A stretch of 64,000 nt of DNA from Simmondsia chinensis (taxonomy: Eukaryota > Streptophyta > Magnoliopsida > Caryophyllales > Simmondsiaceae). The notes beneath the pieces were generated by a model. It was given only the letters and a program-made list of their open reading frames with translations, had not been told where the DNA came from and ran no database searches. Location: NCBI GenBank assembly GCA_018398585.1, contig JAGTTD010000001.1, positions 5,334,501 through 5,398,500 on the forward strand. Reading direction: 5' to 3'. Both the position numbers and the translations under genes were made by a program. Shown here one piece after another: positions 9,120 to 19,261 of the stretch. Every line of letters begins with the position of its first letter. The stretch's first letter is position 1.

Positions 9120-10545
9120 GCATTTTAATAATTTTCCACTTTATAAGTGGGAGCCCCCTCCCAACCCTTCTTCCACCCAAAACAAGTTCCTTCGCAAGCT
9201 AATAATGCACTTTGCCATGCTCTTAGATATACAAAATAAGGAAAAATAATAATAGGGAAGTTATTGAGGATTGCTTTTATCAGGACTAGCCTCCTCGTCC
9301 CCGAAAGTGTTGCCACTTTCCAACCAGCAAGCCAATTTTCAATTTTTTCCAACACCGATTTCCATGTGGGGAACGCTTTTGAATTGGCACCAAGGGGAAT
9401 GCCCAATTATGTAATCGAATTAATTGCTACCACACATATGATGGCTGACTTCTGATAGTTTATATGAAGTCGTCTTGAAGCACAATAGAAGTTCTTCGAG
9501 GGCCAAAAAAGAGGCCTCATCCGCCAATGAGGAAAGCAAAGTGTTGTCAGTGAACTGCAAATATGATAAGCTTACACTATTCCGACCAACCTCCATATCT
9601 TTTATGGACCCGCCGTCGACTGCGGCACCAATCATTCGATTCAAAACTTCAATCACAATTATGAAGAGACGAGGTGAAAATGGATCACCTCGCCTAAGCC
9701 CATGACCCAATCTAAACAGCTTTGTAGGGGCATCGTTCATGAGGATGGAGATCACGGGGTGAAAACATATTCATGGATACAACACCTCCAACCAGCACCA
9801 AAACCCATTTTCTCAAGCACTTCATCAAGAAAATCCTAGTTCCTCATAGCATAGAGCTTCAAAAGTACTCTGGCAAGCTTTTTCTTTCTCAACCAATGAA
9901 GTGCTTCATTAGTAATCAACACACCATGTAGATCTTTCTACCAGCAACAAAGGTGGTCTGACATTCACTAATAATACTCGGAGTAACCCTAGTGAGCCTC
10001 TTGCTAAGAATTTTTGCAATATTTTTGTAGATGCAACCACCCATACTAATCGGTCTAAAATTCCGGATCTCAAAAGAACCCTCAATTTTTGGAATCAAGG
10101 TAACCTAGGTGTTATTAATTCTATGTGGAAGGCAGCCCATAACAAAGAAATTCAACACAAACTCAGAGAGTTCTTCCCCCAAAACATCCCAAAACTCCTA
10201 TATGAAACAACAGTTAAAATTGTCAAATCCCAGAGCCTTGCGTAAGTTATAGAACCATACTGCAGCCCTGATTTCCTCTCCGGAAGAAAGACGCTCAATG
10301 TCACTGGCGTCAGCAGCACTTAGCCTTGGTAAACTGAGCATGCCTAACCCGAATCTCAACTCCAGGTCACCTTTGTACAGATCTTTAAAAAAATTTCAAA
10401 TTTCACTCTTTACTTGCTAGGGCTCATCAATCAAACGGCCTCTACAAATTGAAGCAAGGGTATGGAAGTACTTTGTGTTTCTATCACCATCTTTAATGAA
10501 TTTGAGCAGGACATTTCCATCGTAGTCATAAATATAATAAGTGCT
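9120..10545 (-). mobile_element. Second L1-type LINE remnant (RT region)
   Basis: Minus-strand decayed ORF2 of another plant L1. In protein order it reads FIKDGDRNTKYFHT (about 10,500), then DIERLSSGEEIRAAVWFYNL and ALGFDNFN. The RT fingers follow at 10098-9916 (IPKIEGSFEIRNFRPISMGG, KRLTRVTPSIISECQTTFV) and the palm at 9755-9420 (GLRRGDPFSPRLFIIVIEVL, then FTDNT instead of FADDT). The thumb-side segment is at 9406-9125 (ENWLAGWKVATLSGTRRLVL). Stops and frameshifts separate all segments. It ends abruptly near 9120 without RNase H or a poly(A) tail. It is distinct from the LINE at 6320-8540 because both cover the same RT region. Confidence 0.88.
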
Positions 10546-10644
10546 CAAATATGAAGTACTATGGGTGCATCTAATTCATGTTACTTCAGCTTATATAGTT
10601 CAATAAGATCTACTCATTTAAGATCTATATCTAATTCATGTTAA

Positions 10645-10881
10645 CCAAAGAGTGCGCCAACATGCCATCACCGGATCCCATGTGAACTTCGAAGTTAAGC
10701 ATGCTTGGGCGAGAGTACTACCAGGATGGGTGACCTCCTAAGAAGTCCTCACCCTCACATTGGGGGCACTGGGAAACCGCCTCTTTTCAGGTTAACATCC
10801 TGAAGGGGGAAGGCTGCGTACATCCGTCCCCCCCAGACCCTGCGTAGGCGGGAGCCCTTAAGGCACTGGATATGTTCCTTT
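10645..10881 (+). mobile_element. 5S rRNA-headed SINE, first of an adjacent pair
   Basis: The head (about 10655-10760) follows plant 5S rRNA closely: caccggatcccatgtgaact, then gaagttaagcatgcttgggc (A box), agtactaccagg (intermediate element) and gatgggtgacctcctaagaa (box C). The body and tail continue with cactgggaaaccgcctcttt, a short hairpin (ttcagg/cctgaa), aaggctgcgtacatccgtcc and gcgggagcccttaaggcact. It ends tatgttccttt with no poly(A). I see no convincing target-site duplication, because a second SINE is inserted directly after it. Confidence 0.9.
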
Positions 10882-10899
10882 ATCTTTTTACATTGATTA

Positions 10900-11141
10900 C
10901 CTAAGAGGGTACCAACACGTAAATACCGGATCCCATTAGAACTCCGAAGTCAAGTATGCTCGGGCGAGAGTAGTATCAAGATGAGTGATCTCCTGGGAAG
11001 TCCTTGTGTTGCACTCCTCAGGTTAGAGGTTCTCGGAAGCAGCCTCTCTTCAGGGTAGCATCCTGGAAGGGGAAGACTGTGCGCATCCACCCCCCAAGAC
11101 CCTGTATAGGCGGAAGCCCTTGGGGCATTCGGAATGTTGCT
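10900..11141 (+). mobile_element. 5S rRNA-headed SINE, second of the adjacent pair
   Basis: Same design as the preceding copy: 5S-like head (accggatcccattagaactc, tatgctcgggcgagagtagt, gatgagtgatctcctgggaa), then the shared tail (cctctcttcagggtagcatc, ccccccaagaccctgtatag, ending ggaatgttg). Flanking 18-mers at 10882-10899 (atctttttacattgatta) and 11142-11159 (atctttttaaaatgatca) match at 15 of 18 positions and look like an aged target-site duplication. The left repeat begins exactly at the 3' end of the first SINE, so this copy inserted next to it later. Confidence 0.88.
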
Positions 11142-11180
11142 ATCTTTTTAAAATGATCAGCTGTTCAGTTGTGCAGTGCC

Positions 11181-11205
11181 GGGGGGGGGGGGGGGGGGGG
11201 GGGGG
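11181..11205. repeat. Poly-G tract, 25 bases
   Basis: Uninterrupted run of 25 G just after the SINE pair, flanked by cagtgcc and aattc. It is one of seven long G/C homopolymers in the window. It could fold as a G-quadruplex or be a sequencing/assembly artefact. Confidence 0.95.
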
Positions 11206-11225
11206 AATTCTCTTTAAAGAAAAAA

Positions 11226-11757
11226 GGGAAATTATTACTTAGGTATCCTAAGGTTTAGCATTTATCACTCAGCGTGATATTTTAACATATACAATGAGGT
11301 ACCTCGAGTTTAATACATTTTATCACTTAGGTGCTCTGAATTTAAAAAAATTTATCAATCAAATACTCTTCTATCAAAAATTCGTAGATTTTTATTAGAA
11401 AATGCTAAAATTAAATACGATTTCAACAATATATTGATATATTCATTAGCATTTAATGATTTTTTTGCTACAAAATGCAAAAATGACACACAATTGTGGT
11501 AATTTTGGGTGGTTTGCATCAATATTCGATAAATATTTTTATCATAATTCGTTGAATTTTTGATGAAATCATTGCCATTAGCTTATATATGTTATCGTTT
11601 TTTTGTATTATACTACTATTTTTTGTATAAAAAATGATTAGATCCTTGCAAAAATTCGTCAAATTTTGACATAAGGTACCTAAGTGATAAAACATTCAAA
11701 CCTCAGGGTACCCCGCTATATATATTGAAATCTTGGGTACCTAAATGATAATTTTCC
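11226..11757. mobile_element. Long-TIR MITE, possibly Mutator-like
   Basis: The left end (gggaaattattacttaggta) and the reverse complement of the right end (ggaaaattatcatttaggta) match at 17 of 20 positions. Further inward similarity includes inverted ggtaccc/gggtacc and cctaaggttt/aaaccttag-like stretches. Flanking 9-mers aagaaaaaa (11217-11225) and aagaataaa (11758-11766) match at 8 of 9, compatible with a 9-bp target-site duplication, although A-rich repeats can agree by chance. About 530 bp, AT-rich, no ORF. Confidence 0.6.
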
Positions 11758-11766
11758 AAGAATAAA

Positions 11767-12704
11767 TTGTTTTGGTGCATGTTAAAAAAAGAATTTATCT
11801 ATTATAATCATAAAAATGAATTATTTGTGTAGATCAACTAATAATAGTCGGTAGAGTGAAATATGATAATGGTTGGCCATGTTAGTGGAAGGTGGTAAGT
11901 GTCGCGACCCATAAAAGCCAAAAGGGTGGTGGTAGGTGCGGGTGTAGATAAGAGTAAAAGTAGGTTACGCTGGTCAAGATTTAATACTAAAATAGTCTTT
12001 TTAAAATTTTTTTCCATAATAAGCTGTGAAAAAGATCTAATTATGCATCTTTTTCTACTTAATTATAAAATAATTTTTTCGTCTTCCTATTTAAAGATGT
12101 GAAAAAAAATGTAAAAAGTTCTTTTTCATCAACCAAACGCAAGTCTTACAGTCAATTACTTAAGTTTTTTAACAGCTTTTAAATATTAAAAAGTTGAACC
12201 AAATACAGCATAAGTAATAAATTTTCATAAACATATGTGCCAAAATAATAAAATCCTCTCAATTCTTGATAAAATAAAAAATGATCGCATAACCACTGAT
12301 GTTGTCATTGGCCTTCCCACACTTCCCTTCTACCGCTGGCAACCACTTAAGTCACCATCATAGCCCCTGCCCCTAATTGGTGTTAAATTTTATCAGGCTT
12401 TTTTGGCCTAATTCATAGAATTGGCATACATGAGTTCTACATAAAAGCTCAAATGGGGTTTCAATTGGCATTAGATAGGGTAAACTACTAGACTTATATG
12501 TTGATCTTTTTTCTCTCGTAACTCTAATGTAGGAATTCTATTAGATTCACACGTGGAGTCCTTAACAATCGGCAAAACCCACACTCCAAGATGAGAGAAA
12601 CCCCTCTCCCCCCACACCCTATCCCCCATGCGAAGTCCCCCACCCCTAACGTGCCGCCAGTGGTGGGAGGGTTTCGATTGGTTGTCAGTAAGAGATGCGA
12701 TTTG
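11767..12704. other. No gene recognised; AT-rich intergenic DNA
   Basis: The longest frames here lack homology signals and resemble chance ORFs. A more GC-rich patch at 12,590-12,670 (runs of c and ccccac) gives a spurious minus-strand frame. I see no structured element. Confidence 0.5.
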
Positions 12705-13346
12705 AGGTCTCGTTTAGTTACTGAAGGAATTGAATTCCAATAGGAAGTCGTAGTTCCCAGGAATTTACTTCCCTTTTCAACTTCTCGGGAATAGTATAAA
12801 AGTGTTTGGATGCCCATAGAGGAAATAGAACTTCAAGGGAATTCAATTCCTGTATTTTGGTTGGTTGACACAATACTTCCAATAAAATACAATTAAAATG
12901 ACCATTATTTCCATGTTCAATCTTCTAGTATCATTGTTAGAGGTAGTATGAGTAAATTTGTCATAATTACAAATTAAAAGTGTAAAATTATCATATGGAT
13001 TAAAAGTCATGATAGAAGTAGAACTTACCTCGGAGGCTATGTAATTTATTTCCCCCATTTTGAAGCAATTGGAACTTACATAACAATTTTAACTTCCCAC
13101 ATCCTACCTACTTCCAGCATACTAAACAAGACCTAAAAACCATACTTCCCATGAATTGAAACTTCCCTCGTCTATTTCCCGCATACCAAATGGGGTCTGA
13201 GTTCCTTTTTTCGATTAACTTTAGTGGGGCTACACTGATTAACTTTTAAGTTTTTTTCTTAATTTCACATAAGTAAGAAGTAAGAAATCTCTAATATTAT
13301 AAGTTCATAACATAAAAGATACTAGAAACATATCTAAAAAATTCAA
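12705..13346. repeat. Segment X, copy 1: MITE plus flank, direct repeat of 16810-17388
   Basis: It starts with a MITE-like end (aggtctcgtttag, 12705-12717) whose inverted partner is ctaaacaagacct (13122-13134). It contains several gaattgaattcc and ggaagt/acttcc motifs. From 12767 to 13346 it matches 16810-17388 almost base for base (about 580 bp each), well beyond the MITE into flanking DNA. The small minus-strand ORFs inside (about 71 aa in both copies) seem to be by-products of the repeat. Related MITE ends occur at about 25377 and 28985. Confidence 0.7.
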
Positions 13347-13527
13347 AATAATTCTATATTATTCTGCTTTCCTGTCTGTTCTCAAGTAAAGCCTTCCATT
13401 TCATGAAAGTGTCATACACTTCATTCTTCTGCTTTAGGAAGTAGACCCAAACTTTCCTAGAGAAATCATCAGTAAACGTTAAAAGATACCTTGAACCACC
13501 TTTGGAAGCAACTCTGGAAGGTCTCCA

Positions 13528-14990
13528 TTAATCTGAATGGATGTAATCTAACTTCCCCTTAGTCTTATGCACTGCCTGTTTGAAGCCGACTCTCTTTCGC
13601 TTTCCATAAATACAATGCTCGCAGAATTCGATCAGTCCTGTAGACTGACCACACAACAAGCCCCTTTTGCTGAGCTCAGATAGTCCCTTATCACCCATAT
13701 GACCAGCCTCATGTGCCATAGCTTTTGTGATAACTGAATATGTCATAGATGATGAAGAAAGAGCTATTGATCTAGTCACTATGGAACCAACAAGTTCATA
13801 CAGAGTTCCTACCTGTCTGCCTTTCATCACAATCAAAGCACCCTTACTGACCTTCATAACTCTACCTTGAGCTGTGTACTTGTACCTTTGAGAATTAAGG
13901 GTACCTAAAGAGATAAGATTCTTTTTTTAAATCAAGAACATGGCATATATCAGCCAATGTCCTAACAGTGCCATCAAACATCTTAACTCGAATTGTTCCT
14001 ATACCCAAAACTTTGCATGCTGCATCATTACTCATTAGAACAACTCCACCCTAAATTGACTTATATGTGGTGAACCAGTCTCTATTGGGACAAACGTGAT
14101 AGGAGCAACCCGAATCCAGAATCCAATTGTCTTTAGATTTGAACTGAGATTTGGTCACTAAAGAACATCAACATCATTTTATCATCTTCAACTACACTAG
14201 CTTATGCGAATTTATCATTCCTTTTCTGGTTTTTTCTGTTATCAGCTTTTAGTTTTCCCTTAAGCTTATAACAATATTTCTTAATATGCCCTTTTTATGA
14301 CAGTAATTACAGTATATGTCTTTATGTCTAGACTTAGACCTCGACTTGTTTCTACCATTATCAGATCCTCTTATTTTAGTTATTCCTCTCACAAACAAAC
14401 CACTTCTTGAGTCATAAACGGAGTCGGACAACTCCTTATCTACTCTTTCTTTACTTAGTAAGTTTTTCTTAATCTCATCAAGTGTGATAGATTTTCTACT
14501 ACCATAAATCATACTTTCAACAAAGCCTTTATCAGAGATAGAGATAGAACACAACAATAATATAGCCTGATCTTCACCTTAGGAGCATCATCAAGCTCCT
14601 TTAACTCTTGAATAATAGAGTTAAATTCATTAATGTGATTCTAAAGAGACGTACCTTCTGACATACGAAAGGTGAACAACAGTCGCTTGACTGCAAGTTT
14701 GTTGGAGACAGACTTAATGCAGAATATCTCCTAATTTCTCCCACAACTCCTTAGCGGTTTTCACTTCCAAACCTTCTGTCAAAACATCATCGGTAAGACA
14801 CAATTGAATAGTGGTGAGAGCTTCTTCTCTTTCCTATCCAAAGCTTTCTTCAAGCCGTTCTGAGTCAAGAGGCCCATCATACGAATTTGCCATAAACTGA
14901 AACTCTCTTGATCACCAAACTTCTCAACTTCATATTTCACAACGGACGTCATAGAACCAAATCGAACAACTAGGGCTTTGATACCAATTT
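13528..14990 (-). pseudogene. Copia gag-protease-integrase remnant
   Basis: The gag part (about 14940-14160) includes KGFVESMIYGSRKSITLDEI, SKERVDKELSDSVYDS, a basic stretch SRSKSRHKDI and a damaged zinc knuckle (CNYCHKKG followed by a break). The protease/GAG-pre-integrase part is at about 14130-13860. The frame 13857-13528 gives the pre-integrase zinc-binding region (AHEAGHMGDKGLSELSKRG, HCIYGKRKRVGFKQAVHKTK). Many stops and frameshifts. The intact relative in this window shares the same order at 19262-20730. Confidence 0.85.
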
Positions 14991-15145
14991 GTGAAGGAAA
15001 TTAAACCCAAGAATTGGATTCGATTTAAATACTAAAACAAAATATGAGAAGTAAACAACAAGGTAAAAAAGAACAACCAAAGAACATAATGATTTATGTG
15101 GAAAACCCTCTTCAATCAAGAGGAAAAAAAATCACGGGCGGAGAT

Positions 15146-16494
15146 CAGCGGCGGATCCTGGATTTTGGTGTAGGGTGGGTTTGAATAAAAAATAATAAAT
15201 TACATAATAAAAATTATTAAAAAATTTGCAATCGATATTTTTTTAATAGTTCACGACTCAAAAAAAATAGAAAAAACGCATCTAATCAAATAGGAAATTA
15301 CTATAAAAATTAAAAAAATTACAGAAAATAATATTTCTATATCTTAAATTACTATAAAATAAACATATTATGAACAAAAATTATTATTACCGATATAAAC
15401 TAAAATAGTACTAAGCATTTACAAACAACCCCTTCGAGTTTTCATATTTTGGAATCTTTCCATAATTGTTTCAACACTGACATCTTCAAAAATATCTTTT
15501 TCAACAAAGAGAATCAAACTATCCCTAAGCCATTCATCACTCATTCGGTTACGCCATTTGGTCTTAATGGCATTCATAGATGAAAATACTCTCTCAACTG
15601 TAGCAGTTGCAATTGGTAAAGTTAATGCCAAAGTCAAGAGCAAATAAACTTGTGGGTACAACTTATTTTTACCACATTCCACCATTTTCTGTGCAAGCTC
15701 ACCAATGCTAGTTAACTTTGAGAAACCCACGCTAGAATTCGAATTCGATTTCCCGGATCTGCAGAAAGGTCCTCTATATTGATTTCTTGTTGACTTTGTT
15801 TAGTACTAGTAGGACAAGGATTATCATCTCCTTGCAAAGACGATTTTCTTTTAAAGTACTTGAACATAGTTAACTCTGTTATAAACAAGAATAATTGTTA
15901 ACCAATTTATATACTAGTAACAAATATCAAGCAAAGCAACAAAGATCATATTATTCCAAACTCGATAAAGGATTTAAACTTGGAGACAAGTAATTATTTT
16001 CCAATTAAAAAGAAATTTGATATCTCTTACTAAAATTTATAAAATTAGAACTTAGAGTTATATGAGATGAAAAACCTAAAAGTATTGTATATTATTATTA
16101 AATAGGACAAAAAATTAACAAAACTTACATTGAATATGGCTGATGCCTGGTGGTGGGTGCGAGAGGAGGATCTGATTAGCAGCGGAGCGGAGGCGCCGAC
16201 GAACCGGTGGCCAGGCGGCGGGGGTTGGGGTTTCATTCACAGTAAGTGATGTGGGTTTGGGGTGGGGTGGTGGGTAGGTGGGGTAATTTATTATATTAAA
16301 ATTAATTTTGTTTTTAATAAAAAAAATATAAAAGTACAAAAAAAAAAAAAGAAAGGGGGATGAGAGTTATGGGATTCGAACACAGGCTCCCTCAGTTGCT
16401 CATAGGAGCAAAAATCATCAAACCAACCTGTTACATGTGCTTCGTACATATGCCTACTAATATTTATTTTAAAATTCAAGGGGGGCTTAATGTG
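15146..16494 (-). mobile_element. Internally deleted hAT element inside the copia LTR
   Basis: The left end reads cagcggcggatcctgg, typical of a plant hAT family with CAGSGGCGGA ends. The right end is altered, with no clean matching TIR, and ends about 16494 (ggggggcttaatgtg). Flanking 8-mers gcggagat (15138-15145) and gtggagat (16495-16502) agree at 7 of 8. Aligning the flanks with the copia LTR at 18727-19225 shows the LTR continues across it. Its coding part joins a transposase N-terminus directly to the C-terminus. A GC-rich 5' leader (about 16140-16300) and an AT-rich subterminal region fill the rest. Confidence 0.72.
15419..15870 (-). pseudogene. hAT transposase: N-terminal leader fused to C-terminal dimerisation domain
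   Basis: The minus strand first gives a start resembling TTF-type hAT transposases (MFKYFKRKSSLQGDDNPC, then EINIEDLSADPGNRIR). After a break it gives the C-terminal hAT dimerisation domain (YPQVYLLLTLALTLPIATAT, VERVFSSMNAIKTKWRNRM, FEDVSVETIMERFQNMKTRR). The whole catalytic core between them is absent. The C-terminal 103 residues form an open frame ending at 15419. Such a product could at most dimerise. Confidence 0.85.
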
Positions 16495-16809
16495 GTGGAG
16501 ATGGAGAATCTTTATTGAACAAAATAATGAAAGAATTACAATTCACTTCATCTCTCTAATGACGGCGCTCTCTTTTTATTGGATACCTAATGATGAAACC
16601 CTCACGTCATATTTATACTCAGAGTAAACTAGGTCACGCGTAGATCGGGTCCTGATCGATCGATATCTCAAGATCGATCGGCGAGCTTTCTAGATCCTTC
16701 TTCTTTCTGCGTACTTCCCGACCGATTGGCAATAACCCCGATCGATCAGCGTGCTCACGGCAAGTCGCTTCATAAATACAAGGAATTTGAGACATAGCCT
16801 AACAAATTC

Positions 16810-17388
16810 ACTTCCCTTGTCAACTTCTCGAGAATAGTATAAAAGTGTTTTGTTGCCCATATGAGAAAAAGAACTTCCTGGGAATTCAATTCATGTGTTT
16901 TGTTTGGTTGACACAACACTTCCTATAAAATACAATTAAAATGACAATTATGCCTATGTCCAATCTTCTATCATCATTGTTAGAGGGAGTATGAGTAAAT
17001 TTGTCATAATTATAAATTAAAAGGGTAAAATTATCATATGGATTAAAAGTCATAATAGAAGTAGAACTTACCTGGGAGGCTAGGTAAGTTATTTCCCTCA
17101 TTTTGAAGCAATTGGAACTTACTTAGCAATTTCAACTTCCCATAGCTTACCTACTTCCTGCATACTAAACAAGACCTGAAAACTATACTTCCCATAAATT
17201 AAAACTTCCCTCGTCTACTTCCCGCATGCCAAATGGGGCCTGAGTTCCTTTTTTCGATTAACTTTAGTGGGGCTACACTGATTAACTTTTAAGTTTTTTT
17301 TTAATTTCACATAAGTAAGAAGTAAGAAATCTCTAATAATATAAGTTCATAACATAAAAGATACTTGAAACATATCTAAAAAATTCAA
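16810..17388. repeat. Segment X, copy 2
   Basis: Direct repeat of 12767-13346 in the same orientation. It begins exactly at the outer edge of the copia LTR after aattc and lacks the left MITE end, which would lie beyond the inserted copia. Both copies end with aaaaaattcaa and then diverge. The arrangement implies a duplication of segment X, with the copia inserted in the right copy. Confidence 0.75.
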
Positions 17389-17702
17389 GAGAATACTTAT
17401 AAGTATATTACAAAACCTTATTATACTTATATGAAGTTTTCTTGTGTTTATTTTATATGATAGGCTAATTTATAAATTTATACGGAACGTACTTTGTTGA
17501 CCACAAGAAACGAAAGCGGAAGAGTGATTTTCTAGATTTGAATGGTCTGAAGTCTTCTAGAAGGTTGCCATTATATACTTGGGGGTTGCCAAATTCCAAT
17601 TCCTTTAATTTTTTTTTTATTATTTTTGCATAGGAGATGGTGATATACACTTCTTAGTCCTATGGATATCACCTAAATACTTTAATATTTTAATATATAT
17701 AT

Positions 17703-17861
17703 AAAGGAACATACCTAGTGGTACAAGGGCTCCCGCCTATGCAGGGTCGGGGGGGGGGGGGGGGATGGATGTACGCAGCGTTCCCCCTTCAAGGTGTTAA
17801 CCTGAAGAGAGGCTGTTTCCCAGTGCCCCTAACTTTAGGGTGAGGACTTCTCAGGAGGTCA
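17703..17861 (-). mobile_element. 5S rRNA-headed SINE, 5' truncated, minus strand
   Basis: On the minus strand it starts within 5S box C (GACCTCCTGAGAAGTCCTCA) and continues with GGGCACTGGGAAACAGCCTC, a hairpin-like TTCAGGTTAACACCTTGAA, ACGCTGCGTACATCCATCC, a 16-base C run and GCATAGGCGGGAGCCCTTGT. It ends TATGTTCCTTT. Both flanks are tatatata...aaagga repeats, so a target-site duplication cannot be assigned with certainty. Confidence 0.85.
17749..17764. repeat. Poly-G tract, 16 bases, inside the SINE tail
   Basis: Sixteen G within the minus-strand SINE, at the place where other copies have a shorter C run before gaccctgc. Homopolymer expansion, or a base-calling problem at a naturally C-rich spot. 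Confidence 0.95.
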
Positions 17862-18726
17862 TATTTTTATATATATATATATAAAGGAAATGTCCCTAAA
17901 TCTAAAATTTTATCACCTAGGCGGGACACCTTATCTCGGAATTTGGTTAACTTTTATAACAATCTAACCAATATTCAGTAGACAATGCTAATTTGGTGAT
18001 TATGAATTTACTATTATACACAAGCCATATTAGTGTTTTCAACTATTACAATGAATTATAAATAATGTTTGATCAAACTTTTGTGATGAATGATATGGAA
18101 GAAATTGAGGGTCATGTTTACATTTTTTTTCGCAAACAAAAAATATTATATTGTGATGAATGGTTCCTATTAACTATAGAATTATTTTCTCAATGAAAAT
18201 ACACCGAACTTTAATAGAAATACGTGATCAATAGAGTTTTTAAACGGGTATTAAATTGATAGTAACTTTAAATTTTATGATAACTTTTTATAAATTTGAA
18301 AGTCAGGATACATATGGGTAATGCAAGTGCTAAATTCGATATAAACTAGGTAAAATCTTAAGTGTAGATAAAGTTTATAGGTATATAACAAGCCTTTTTC
18401 CGTACAATGTGCAGTTATTGTCTATATTCTAAAACCCTAAAGGCAAGTTGTATAGTCGGTATTTTTCTGCAGTGTAGTTGAATTTTTCCTTAATTGTTTC
18501 ATTTTACATTAGTTATTACAGTCTACTCCACAAATATGTTCATTGTTTTGATGTTTGTGCCTAATCTGTATGCTGACTTTGTTATCTTGTGGTGAATATA
18601 ATACATCAGTTTAAGTATGTATTGGTGTGATAAAAACTCATAGTTTATTAAAACAAATGACGAATTTGCTATTTCATGGCTAATAATTTTTCATTATTTA
18701 TGTATCTATGTATTTATATATGTATT
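17862..18726. other. No gene recognised; AT-rich DNA
   Basis: AT-rich sequence with short ta repeats (17865-17883) and stops in all frames. Nothing recognisable before the copia LTR at 18727. Confidence 0.5.
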
Positions 18727-19225
18727 TGTTAGGTTTTAAGTCTCAAAATTACTTGACGCATTAAGAAGAAAGGCCGTGAAGACCCCGATCGATAGGGAGG
18801 AGCTCGATCGATGGGGAATGTTACGTAAACAAGGGACGCATCCAGAGAGGCGGCCGATCGATTGGTGAGGAACCGATCGATCGGGACCCCGATTGATCGG
18901 GAATCAGGGTTATCGCGCATCTATAAATACGGACGTAGGGTGCGTCAGAATTTAAATCCAAAGTCAAAGAGAGGCTTTCCCTTGCGCGGCGCCGCACCAA
19001 ATAAATATTGAGTGCGTGAGGAATTATTGTAATTCGTCTTCTTCTTTTGTTCAATAATAAAAGCTCCAATCTTCGCCCGTGGTTTTCTCCCCTTTCGATT
19101 GTAAAGGGGTTTCCACGTAAATCGTTGTCTCTATTGTTTCGTTTCTCTTTTAGTCCGATTGTTTCTCGTTATTGTCGTGGTATTTAATTCGATTCAGATC
19201 CGAGTATATTGTTTATTTCCGCACA
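18727..19225 (+). repeat. 5' LTR of the copia element
   Basis: TGTTAGGTTTTAAGTC ... TTTCCGCACA, 499 bp. It contains five copies or near-copies of a palindromic cgatcgat(cggg) motif between about 18785 and 18905, then a TATA box. The same motif recurs in the LTR of the diverged copia at 14990-16804. Confidence 0.95.
18922..18929 (+). promoter_or_regulatory. TATA box in the copia 5' LTR
   Basis: tataaata, directly after the cgatcgat-repeat cluster; the 3' LTR has the same box at about 23468-23475. The position marks the likely U3/R boundary, with transcription starting about 30 bases downstream. Confidence 0.7.
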
Positions 19226-19261
19226 AATTGGTATCAGAGCCAGGTTCTTCGAATTGATACA

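Larger units (their letters stand above)
13367..16804 (-). mobile_element. Broken Ty1/copia element (gag to integrase plus 5' LTR), minus strand
   Basis: The 5' LTR (14990-16804, starting TGTTAGGC and ending TTCACA) carries a nested hAT derivative. A primer-binding site (complement of TTGGTATCAAAGCC at 14974-14989) follows, then gag, protease and the first half of integrase. All are closely related to the copia at 18727-23771 (same SKGALIVMKG, LCGQSTGL, HCIYGK and KLDYIHSD phrases). It stops inside integrase at about 13367; RT, RNase H and the 3' LTR are missing. At the right end, aattc (16805-16809) abuts the LTR and matches the uninterrupted site aattt (12762-12766) in segment X copy 1. Confidence 0.88.

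Noticed and set aside
1..11159. 5S rRNA genes (functional) at 1-110, 10650-10770 and 10905-11030
   Set aside because: The similarity covers the promoter and middle of 5S, but each copy continues into the same non-5S tail, two copies have SINE-like target-site duplications, and the bases are diverged; these are SINE heads, not rRNA genes.
12524..12817. 97-residue minus-strand ORF near segment X
   Set aside because: It crosses the MITE end and a C-rich patch and shows no domain; a chance frame.
16886..17101. 71-residue minus-strand ORF, also found at 12843-13058
   Set aside because: It recurs only because the DNA segment is duplicated; its composition is that of MITE DNA and it has no domain.
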